Positions 1 to 5,592 of a DNA stretch of 63,694 bases are shown in pieces. The stretch's first letter is position 1. Each line of letters opens with the position of its first letter. The stretch is from positions 1 to 63,694 of the IMG/VR virus record IMGVR_UViG_3300047564_001096. The stretch is one strand, 5' to 3'. The notes under the pieces are model-generated. The model made no database searches and had not been told where the DNA came from. It saw only the letters and a program-made list of their open reading frames with translations. This stretch comes from a virus. Position numbers and translations under genes: made by a program.

Positions 1-153
1 AAATATATAAAAGTTCCAAAATTCCAATAAAATTTAGGAGGGGATACCGTCTGGTGCGAAAAAGTTGCACTGGGAAAACAAGCCTTGACCTCCTGCTTTT
101 TTCTCAATTACCCCATGTCCCCCTCGTGCAAAAACTGGAACTTTGGAATTTTC
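1..153. repeat. Left copy of imperfect terminal repeat
   Basis: This block matches 63543-63694 almost base for base, with scattered substitutions and one indel. It starts with two TTCCA units (14-18, 22-26) and ends with two TGGAA units (136-140, 144-148). Between them is a core with a short GGGGA/TCCCC pairing. The copies are not identical, so this is not a simple assembly overlap. If the ends are joined, the two copies lie in tandem. The role is unknown; an origin or terminus is the simplest reading. Confidence 0.85.
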
Positions 154-254
154 GTTGTAAGTCTATGATTACTAAGTAAAATTAAGTTCCAATTCGTGTT
201 TTTGAAACTGGAACTTTTTGTTCCGACACAGATGCCCCAATCCAAAACTTGGAA
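14..254. repeat. Left iteron cluster (TTCCA/TGGAA)
   Basis: TTCCA occurs at 14, 22 and 187; TGGAA occurs at 136, 144, 209 and 250. Each sits in an A/T-rich context such as AAGTTCCAA or CTGGAACTTT. Eight similar units lie at the right end. Clustered short repeats of both orientations in AT-rich, gene-free DNA resemble initiator-binding iterons. No gene is supported in 1-447; the only open frame there, on the plus strand at 218-445, runs through these repeats and a terminator. Confidence 0.6.
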
Positions 255-305
255 CTTTTTGTTTTGCTGTGTCAGTTCTTAGAATTCTAAATGATGCAAA
301 GCAAA

Positions 306-323
306 TTCCACTAGACCGTGGAA
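306..323. promoter_or_regulatory. Exact palindrome TTCCAC-N6-GTGGAA, module A
   Basis: TTCCAC (306-311), spacer TAGACC and GTGGAA (318-323) form a perfect dyad, followed by AGCTAAATAG. About 60 bp further right (381-396) is ATATAACTGGTTTCAAA, which is also found in modules B and C. The -35/-10 boxes seen in B and C are degenerate here (TTGCTT and TAAGAA on the minus strand), so promoter activity is doubtful. Confidence 0.7.
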
Positions 324-408
324 AGCTAAATAGTGACCTTGTGCTGGCAAAGGCATTCCCGCTATCGACGCGCTCGAGGACATATAACTGGTTTCAAAAT
401 TCGGGCAC

Positions 409-442
409 AAAAAAAGGGACAGGGCAATTAAGCCCCGTCCCC
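409..442 (-). terminator. Rho-independent terminator after the 448-1059 gene
   Basis: On the minus strand a GGGAC-G-GGGC / GCCC-T-GTCCC stem with a short AT loop is followed by seven T. It lies directly after the stop codon of the leftward gene, so that gene is an independent transcription unit. Confidence 0.85.
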
Positions 443-447
443 TAGTC

Positions 448-1059
448 TTACTTGATAGCTTTCACTATCGCATTCACCACAGCATCATCCACTGTGGCAT
501 CCCCTCTAGACTTTGCTGTTTTAGCTCTGTCCTTGATTGTGTCCACAGTGTCCTTCAACCATACGGCAAAGTCCTTAGTGGGCGCACGTTCCCGCTTTTT
601 ACCCGCCAGACTATCTAGATACTGTTTAACGTATCTCTTCAAGTCCTTCAACCGATTGGACTTGTAATCTGACCAATCGTCCCGTAATGCCTTATGAATC
701 CCATGCTTCACAGGGTCATCATTTCTGAAGTTCCCAAAAGCTTGAGAAGAGAAGGACATGACGTGGTAAACGTCAATGCGCTGTGAACCCTCTGTCCCCT
801 CTTCACAGGGAATCCAATCCTGTGTGTAGTATTGGGCGGGTTTTAACTCATTGAAGCGCAACATTTGACCCTCTTCAATCTCCGCCTTGATTTCATCGGG
901 GACTGATTCTAGGAATGTTGCACACTTATTGTGTATGAATCTTCCGATTGATACACCACGCTCAGAACTGATACAACCTTGATAGCTTGCGTCCTTCAAG
1001 CTTACGATTTCGGACGTGAAAGATTTTTTGATAATCTTCTCCTGTGTCTGACACACCAT
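448..1059 (-). CDS. Early accessory protein, paralogue of the 1223-1861 product
   Basis: This 203-residue soluble protein matches no family I recognise. It is clearly paralogous to its neighbour. Shared blocks are SLKD near residue 20, LRFNE (67-71), SNRL.DLK (134-141), a RER..T.DFA block (156-165) and a K.AK.RGD.T block near 180. It is Lys/Arg-rich towards the C-terminus. The start codon lies about ten bases below the expected transcription start of its promoter and has no clear Shine-Dalgarno, so it may be read from an almost leaderless mRNA. It has its own promoter and terminator. Such singly controlled accessory genes are often host-takeover or anti-defence factors, but here that is only inference from position. 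Confidence 0.75.
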   Translation of the reverse strand: MVCQTQEKIIKKSFTSEIVSLKDASYQGCISSERGVSIGRFIHNKCATFLESVPDEIKAEIEEGQMLRFNELKPAQYYTQDWIPCEEGTEGSQRIDVYHVMSFSSQAFGNFRNDDPVKHGIHKALRDDWSDYKSNRLKDLKRYVKQYLDSLAGKKRERAPTKDFAVWLKDTVDTIKDRAKTAKSRGDATVDDAVVNAIVKAIK

Positions 1060-1075
1060 TGTGTCATTGGTTATA

Positions 1076-1104
1076 GTTCTACATGATGAAGCCCCTTATG
1101 TAAA
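1076..1104 (-). promoter_or_regulatory. Sigma70-like promoter for the 448-1059 gene
   Basis: On the minus strand, -35 TTTACA (1099-1104) and -10 TAGAAC (1076-1081) are separated by 17 bp. The palindrome at 1106-1123 abuts the upstream edge of the -35 box, a usual place for an activator or repressor. Confidence 0.65.
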
Positions 1105-1105
1105 G

Positions 1106-1176
1106 TTTCACGTGTTAGTGGAACTCTATTTAGTAACGCCCTCAAGACGCGCGCGAGAACATATAACTGGTATCCA
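1106..1176. promoter_or_regulatory. Palindrome TTTCAC-N6-GTGGAA and module B
   Basis: TTTCAC (1106-1111) and GTGGAA (1118-1123) form a dyad one base off the exact consensus. It is followed by CTCTATTTAG and then a GC-rich dyad ending in ATATAACTGG. Module C has the same order of elements. Confidence 0.65.
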
Positions 1177-1186
1177 AAAATTTTGG

Positions 1187-1217
1187 ACAAAAAAAAGCCA
1201 ACCCCGAAGGGTTGGCT
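1187..1217 (-). terminator. Rho-independent terminator after the 1223-1861 gene
   Basis: On the minus strand a 9-bp stem AGCCAACCC/GGGTTGGCT with a TTCG loop is followed by a long T run. The terminator at 2031-2060 is nearly the same sequence. Confidence 0.9.
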
Positions 1218-1222
1218 AGGTG

Positions 1223-1861
1223 TTACTTAGACCAAGCGGTCATAAACGCTTGACGGGCAGTTGCGTACCTACCTTCGTCAGCGGTCTCGTCTCCACGAGC
1301 CTTGGCGTTTTTACACTTGACTGCGAGATCTTTGAAAATCTCATCTAAGCGTTTGGCAAAATCAGCAGTTGCACCACGCTCTCGTTGTTTACCTTCATTC
1401 AGGATAGTACGAGCCTGTTTCTTAAGGTCACCCAAGCGGTTACTGCAGTAGGTGTTGACCTTGTCACGCCACTCTTTGACGATAGCGTGTAGGTAGGGGT
1501 TCTCGTTTTTGAGTTTCCCGTATTGTTGTTGACTGTAAGCAAAACAGTAATCAACACCGATAACGACTTTCTCTCGCTCGTTTTCAAGGGCTGGATTAGA
1601 GCCATCAATGAGTAAGTAATGGTCGTTAACAACAGCGTAGGTTGCAGGCTTGTTAACCTCGTTAAACCGCAAACGATAACCATCATACAGTTGCTCTTTT
1701 ACCTCGTCAGCAACAGTTTCAGGAAAACCCTTTGACTGGTTGATAACATAGCGAGCAACGCTACGCATGCGGTCATTGGCAACCGCTTGTTTATATGCAC
1801 CATCTTTGAGACTGGTGATTTGGTCGTTTACTGCGGGTATTGCTTGGGCTTTAGTAGCCAT
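1223..1861 (-). CDS. Early accessory protein, paralogue of the 448-1059 product
   Basis: A 212-residue protein of unknown function with the same block order as its paralogue: SLKD (17-20), LRFNE (64-68), SNRLGDLK (140-147), RERGATADFA (160-169) and a K.AKARGDET block (185-193). It has no signal peptide or membrane segment. The start has a good GGAGG ribosome site. The gene sits between its own promoter (1925-1953) and a strong terminator, so the pair looks like a duplicated gene-plus-control module. The proteins have diverged well beyond half their residues, so this is not a recent duplication. Confidence 0.8.
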   Translation of the reverse strand: MATKAQAIPAVNDQITSLKDGAYKQAVANDRMRSVARYVINQSKGFPETVADEVKEQLYDGYRLRFNEVNKPATYAVVNDHYLLIDGSNPALENEREKVVIGVDYCFAYSQQQYGKLKNENPYLHAIVKEWRDKVNTYCSNRLGDLKKQARTILNEGKQRERGATADFAKRLDEIFKDLAVKCKNAKARGDETADEGRYATARQAFMTAWSK

Positions 1862-1924
1862 GGTAAAACCTCCATAAAATAGAGTACTGCGGTTATGTCG
1901 GGCATAATTGCGTCGACATGTTTA

Positions 1925-1953
1925 GTTATACGCATACAAGCCTCATAAGTAAA
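1925..1953 (-). promoter_or_regulatory. Sigma70-like promoter for the 1223-1861 gene
   Basis: On the minus strand, -35 TTTACT (1948-1953) and -10 TATAAC (1925-1930) have a 17-bp spacer. The palindrome at 1955-1972 lies immediately upstream. Confidence 0.7.
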
Positions 1954-1954
1954 G

Positions 1955-2024
1955 TTTCACGCTATCGTGGAACGCTAAACAACCACGCTCTCGATACGCA
2001 CTCGAGAACAATAACTGGTTTCAA
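1955..2024. promoter_or_regulatory. Palindrome TTTCAC-N6-GTGGAA and module C
   Basis: The dyad TTTCAC (1955-1960) / GTGGAA (1967-1972) is followed by CGCTAAACA, a CTCGA...CTCGAG dyad and ATAACTGGTTTCAAA. It matches modules A and B. Confidence 0.65.
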
Positions 2025-2030
2025 AGGGAC

Positions 2031-2060
2031 AAAAAAATAGCCAACCCCGAAGGGCTGGCT
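2031..2060 (-). terminator. Rho-independent terminator of the small-gene cluster
   Basis: On the minus strand AGCCAGCCC, a TTCG loop and GGGTTGGCT are followed by a T run. It closes the leftward unit that begins at the promoter 2979-3007. Confidence 0.9.
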
Positions 2061-2077
2061 AAGTACTACAAGGAAGA

Positions 2078-2323
2078 CTATAGGTCTAACACCATCTGAG
2101 GCGACCAGTATGTGTCTGCCATTACTTCAGCAGGATAACCTTGGATGCCCTGCATCGACAATCCTAAGATAATCATGAACCGCGTTGCGCGCCCGTGATC
2201 GTTAGCCAGTATCTTGGCTACTTTGTTGAACTGCTTGGTGCCAAGCCATTGCTTAATATCCTTAAGCGCTTTGGCTTCTGCCTTTGACCTGTCAGTAGTG
2301 TCGTACTTGATTTCGTATCCCAT
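2078..2323 (-). CDS. Small hypothetical protein, 81 aa
   Basis: A soluble protein of unknown function. Its first third is charged (KYDTTDRSKAEAKALKDIK), followed by a helical section. I start it at the ATG at 2323 rather than an ATG five codons upstream, because a good GGAGGAAG ribosome site precedes 2323. Its start also overlaps the stop of the upstream 45-codon gene as TGATG, typical of translational coupling. It is the last gene of the 2078-2931 cluster. Confidence 0.7.
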   Translation of the reverse strand: MGYEIKYDTTDRSKAEAKALKDIKQWLGTKQFNKVAKILANDHGRATRFMIILGLSMQGIQGYPAEVMADTYWSPQMVLDL

Positions 2324-2460
2324 CAGAACTTCCTCCATGTGATTGCAACATAATCGGTATAACTTGTGCCATAGCGTACAAACTCTAGTTTGTAAGGGCT
2401 GACGTGTATCGGCATGAGCGCCAGCAATTTGTACAGTCTTGATTTGTATCTGATTACCAT
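2323..2460 (-). CDS. Very small hypothetical protein, 45 aa
   Basis: A 45-codon frame fills the space between two small genes. It starts at an ATG (2458-2460) behind a GGAGA ribosome site and ends in TGATG, overlapping the next start. The product is basic and aromatic-rich (begins MVIRYKSRLYK) and unrecognised. Tight coupling and a proper ribosome site argue for a real gene; length alone would not. Confidence 0.55.
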   Translation of the reverse strand: MVIRYKSRLYKLLALMPIHVSPYKLEFVRYGTSYTDYVAITWRKF

Positions 2461-2478
2461 TTGTTTCTCCTTGTTAGT

Positions 2479-2496
2479 GGGGGGCTTTCGCCCCCC
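2479..2496 (-). other. Intergenic RNA hairpin, GNRA loop (copy 1)
   Basis: On the minus-strand transcript a perfect 7-bp GGGGGGC/GCCCCCC stem closes a GAAA tetraloop, followed by ACTAACAAGGAG, the next gene's ribosome site. There is no U-run, so it is probably not a terminator. A near-identical hairpin occurs at 2746-2763. Confidence 0.7.
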
Positions 2497-2502
2497 TGTT
2501 GG

Positions 2503-2724
2503 TTACTCAACTTCTGCGCCTTGTAACGAATGAACATCCCATGCAATGCCTGCCGCTGTTTCAACTTGAGGCATGATGATCTCGTTGAATATCTTATCCA
2601 TGCTTGCATCGTTGAAGATGTCATAGGCTTGTGATACATGGGCAACCCACTTGGTTACATACTCTGCTCTGCTTAGTTGGATTGGCTTACCGAATGAATT
2701 GCTGAACTGTTTAGTTACTATCAT
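2503..2724 (-). CDS. Small hypothetical protein, 73 aa
   Basis: An unrecognised soluble protein with an AAGGAG ribosome site. Its middle (KWVAHVSQAYDIFNDA) and C-terminus look helical. Identical GNRA hairpins flank it on both sides, which suggests its message section is cut out or stabilised separately from its neighbours. Confidence 0.65.
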   Translation of the reverse strand: MIVTKQFSNSFGKPIQLSRAEYVTKWVAHVSQAYDIFNDASMDKIFNEIIMPQVETAAGIAWDVHSLQGAEVE

Positions 2725-2745
2725 GATTACTTCTCCTTAGTTAGT

Positions 2746-2763
2746 GGGGGGCTTGCGCCCCCC
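2746..2763 (-). other. Intergenic RNA hairpin, GNRA loop (copy 2)
   Basis: On the minus-strand transcript a GGGGGGC/GCCCCCC stem closes a GCAA tetraloop, then ACTAAC and an AAGGAG ribosome site follow. The surroundings match copy 1 (AACAGGGGGGCG...CACTAAC). Confidence 0.7.
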
Positions 2764-2769
2764 TGTTGA

Positions 2770-2931
2770 TTACCGCTTGTACTTAACTGCTATGGTTTTA
2801 CCGAATAGGTTAGTTACCTTAATGAATACATCATCATTAGGGTATTGATACAACCAACCCAATGCCTTACCTTTAGTCATTGCCTTATGACTTACTGCCT
2901 TACTGCCCCACAGCACAGATACTGTATACAT
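2770..2931 (-). CDS. Very small hypothetical protein, 53 aa
   Basis: A 53-codon frame behind an AAGGAG ribosome site is the first gene of the leftward cluster driven by 2979-3007. The product is basic (begins MYTVSVLWGSK, ends VKYKR) with a predicted beta-rich middle (DDVFIKVTNLFGKTIAV). It is not recognised. Confidence 0.65.
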   Translation of the reverse strand: MYTVSVLWGSKAVSHKAMTKGKALGWLYQYPNDDVFIKVTNLFGKTIAVKYKR

Positions 2932-2978
2932 ATGCTTCTCCTTGTAGTAGGTATGCTTGATTGCTTACCATGATTTAA

Positions 2979-3007
2979 GTTATACCGATACCTACCCCAT
3001 ATGTAAA
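2979..3007 (-). promoter_or_regulatory. Sigma70-like promoter for the small-gene cluster
   Basis: On the minus strand, -35 TTTACA (3002-3007) and -10 TATAAC (2979-2984) have a 17-bp spacer. A degenerate dyad (TTTCAG...GCGGAA, 3009-3025) lies just upstream, where modules B and C carry the palindrome. Confidence 0.7.
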
Positions 3008-3438
3008 GTTTCAGCGGGCGCGGAAGCACCCCCCACCACCCCGTTTTGCAATCTCGGTACCATCGCGCGTCTATACACAATGATCTGCACAAATAACTCC
3101 ACAAAATTCCCAAATATTCACCACTTAAGTAACAAAACTTAATGCCGATTTCGTCTAACCCTTTGATATACATAGCTTTATTTCTGCAACACATAACCCC
3201 TAATCCATATTTACTTGACATATAAATAGGTGTATACCCTACCCCCCTTACTTTTTTGGCTCTGGCCTAATGTGTTCGAGATATAGAAACACCCCCCGTC
3301 AAGGGGACCCAAAACGCAAAAACGCCGTATACTATTTTTGCTCTTCACGTGAGCAGGGGGAACGTGGGATTTTTTGACCGCTTCGCATGTTTCAACTAGT
3401 ACCCATTAGTACCCCACCCCCGCCCCACTATAAAAACA
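3008..3438. other. Gene-free divergent control region, C-rich
   Basis: I see no gene. The plus strand has repeated C runs (3027-3042, 3291-3296, 3402-3426). The last group is CCC, CCCC, CCCCC and CCCC with 7-, 1- and 1-nt loops, a G-quadruplex pattern on the minus strand. TAGTACCC occurs twice, exactly 10 bp apart (3397-3404, 3407-3414), just above the late promoter. Confidence 0.6.
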
Positions 3439-3468
3439 TTTACACATAAAGTAAAAGTCCGATATACT
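3439..3468 (+). promoter_or_regulatory. Sigma70-like promoter of the rightward late block
   Basis: TTTACA (3439-3444) and TATACT (3463-3468) have an 18-bp spacer, about 20 bp above the first late gene. The boxes resemble those of the early promoters, so late timing would need another factor acting on the region above. Confidence 0.6.
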
Positions 3469-3491
3469 TTGTAAAACTGCAAGGGTCAGAC

Positions 3492-4070
3492 ATGGATGTA
3501 TTAATACCCAGTATTGAGGAGAACATTCCCCTCCCTAAGAATGCTCAAGAAGCATTCCCTGACCTAACTCCGACTGAAGAATTAAACATGCGGGCAGCGG
3601 TTGTAGCGCTAATGTCTGATTTGACAGGGCAACCTATCTCTCCAACGCAAGAAAACGCCGCTGAAGCTAAGGTATTAGCTAGAGAAATGCTTACAAATCC
3701 ATCAGTTAGGCCCGATTTCGCTAAATACCCTAACGAGACGCTTGCTATGCTAGCTGGTATGGTGGCTCAGATGAACGTCTCGGTAGTAGACGAGCTAGCG
3801 GAGCTTAAAACATACGTGGTTAACCACCTAGTTCACTCGGTTGAGGCTTCAAAAGACGTAAAAACCAAGATTACAGCCCTCCGTGCCCTTGGAGAAGTCG
3901 ATGGAGTGGACGCATTTAAGAAAAGAACCGAGATTACCCACAAGATTCAGACCATGGAAGAGGTCGAATCCGAGTTATTGGAGCTTTTGGACGAGGTAGA
4001 GAGCAAATATATAGACGTAGAGGCTAGAGAAGTCATTAATAAAGAGCAAGATGACCCAAAACCTGCGTAA
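3492..4070 (+). CDS. Putative terminase small subunit
   Basis: A 192-residue, acidic, helix-rich protein lies immediately upstream of the large terminase and overlaps it by 20 bases. In tailed phages this place is usually taken by the DNA-recognising small subunit. I see no diagnostic HTH motif. Its C-terminal third (MEEVESELLELLDEVE) looks like a coiled coil, which would suit an oligomeric ring. The functional call rests on position and size only. Confidence 0.5.
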   Translation: MDVLIPSIEENIPLPKNAQEAFPDLTPTEELNMRAAVVALMSDLTGQPISPTQENAAEAKVLAREMLTNPSVRPDFAKYPNETLAMLAGMVAQMNVSVVDELAELKTYVVNHLVHSVEASKDVKTKITALRALGEVDGVDAFKKRTEITHKIQTMEEVESELLELLDEVESKYIDVEAREVINKEQDDPKPA

Positions 4071-5583
4071 ATTGACGCCAGAACACCTGTTTAAGCTAAG
4101 ACAGATCATCAAAAACAAGCAAATACCTGATGAAACTAAGCGAAAAGCAAAGGATTTATTAGCAAAACATGACGAATTCCTCACACAAGAACGCGGAAAA
4201 ATATCCTTTTTGGACTTTGTTAAACATGTTTATCCAGGATATAAAGTCGGACCGCATCATCTCAAACTGGCTCAAATTTTTGAAGATATTGCGGCAGGTA
4301 AGAAAAAACGAGTCATTGTTAATATCGCTCCGCGCCATGGTAAGTCAGAACTTATATCCTATCTCGCTCCTGCCTGGTTCTTGGGTAAGTATCCACAGAG
4401 GAAGGTTATCATGGCCTCTCATACAGCGGATTTGGCTGTTAACTTTGGACGCCGCGTTAGGAATCTTGTGGGTTCAGAATCGTATAAAGGCATATTTCCG
4501 CAAATAGAGTTGCAAGCTGACAGTAAGTCGGCATCCAGATGGGGAACAAACTTCAATGGGGAATATTTCGCTATCGGTGTGGGAGGCGCACTGGCTGGTC
4601 GTGGTGCTGACCTTTTTATTATTGACGACCCTCACTCTGAGCAAGACGCTAAGACAGGCAGACCCGACGTTTTCCTTCCTGCTTGGGAGTGGTTTCAGTC
4701 TGGTCCTCTACAGCGTCTTATGCCTGGCGGTGCAATTATTGTCGTAATGACCCGCTGGAGTAAACTTGACTTAACAGGGCAAATAGTAAAGCAACAAGAT
4801 AACAATGACGAAGTTGACAAATGGGAAGTAGTCGAGTTTCCAGCAATAAAAGACGATGGGGAGGCGCTTTGGCCCGAATTTTGGCCTGTGGAAGAGCTGC
4901 TAGCAAAGAAAGCTGCACTTGACATAAGGTACTGGAATGCACAGTATATGCAAAACCCAGTCTCCGAAGAAGGAGCGCTAATTAAGAGGGAGTGGTGGAA
5001 CATCTGGGAAAAAGATGACCCGCCTGAGTGTGAGTTTACGATCATGTCGCTAGATGCGGCACAGGAGGCAACCAACCGTGCGGACTACAATGCGCTTACG
5101 ACGTGGGGTGTCTTCTTCAACGACGAGGTCAACAACTACAACATTATCCTACTTAATTCCATTAAAAAACGGTTGGAGTTTCCAGAACTCAAAAAGCTTG
5201 TACTTGAGGAGTACAAAGAATGGCAGCCAGATGCGTTCATGGTTGAGAAAAAGTCCAACGGGGCTGCGCTATACCAAGAGTTGCGCCGTATGGGTATACC
5301 CGTCGGCGAGTTTACACCTGGCAAAGGTCAAGATAAAATTGCTCGCGTTAATGCTGTATCAGACTTGTTCTCAGGCGGGGTAGTCTGGGCGCCAGACCGC
5401 AGGTGGGCGAAGGAAGTAATCGAGGAATGCAACGATTTTCCTAGCGGAACTAATGATGACTTGGTAGACTCTACTACACTAGCTCTGTTAAGATTCAGGC
5501 AGGGGGGCTTTATACGTCTACCAAATGATGAACCCGAAGATGACATGTTGTACAAGTACCGCAAAAAAGCAGCGTACTATTAA
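4051..5583 (+). CDS. terL: Terminase large subunit
   Basis: A 510-residue packaging motor: an ATPase that pumps DNA through the portal and a nuclease that cuts the concatemer. The N-terminal ATPase has an atypical Walker A, APRHGKSE (93-100), and Walker B LFIIDD (188-193). The C-terminal RNase H-like nuclease shows acidic clusters at SLDAAQE (about 333-339), MVEKKSNG and NDDLVD. The length is normal for the family. The start overlaps the preceding gene, implying coupled translation. The portal follows nine bases after the stop. Confidence 0.95.
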   Translation: MTQNLRKLTPEHLFKLRQIIKNKQIPDETKRKAKDLLAKHDEFLTQERGKISFLDFVKHVYPGYKVGPHHLKLAQIFEDIAAGKKKRVIVNIAPRHGKSELISYLAPAWFLGKYPQRKVIMASHTADLAVNFGRRVRNLVGSESYKGIFPQIELQADSKSASRWGTNFNGEYFAIGVGGALAGRGADLFIIDDPHSEQDAKTGRPDVFLPAWEWFQSGPLQRLMPGGAIIVVMTRWSKLDLTGQIVKQQDNNDEVDKWEVVEFPAIKDDGEALWPEFWPVEELLAKKAALDIRYWNAQYMQNPVSEEGALIKREWWNIWEKDDPPECEFTIMSLDAAQEATNRADYNALTTWGVFFNDEVNNYNIILLNSIKKRLEFPELKKLVLEEYKEWQPDAFMVEKKSNGAALYQELRRMGIPVGEFTPGKGQDKIARVNAVSDLFSGGVVWAPDRRWAKEVIEECNDFPSGTNDDLVDSTTLALLRFRQGGFIRLPNDEPEDDMLYKYRKKAAYY

Positions 5584-5592
5584 GGATAGATT

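Noticed and set aside
218-445. 75-codon plus-strand frame at the left end
   Set aside because: It runs through iterons, module A and a terminator, has no ribosome site, and opposes all local genes.
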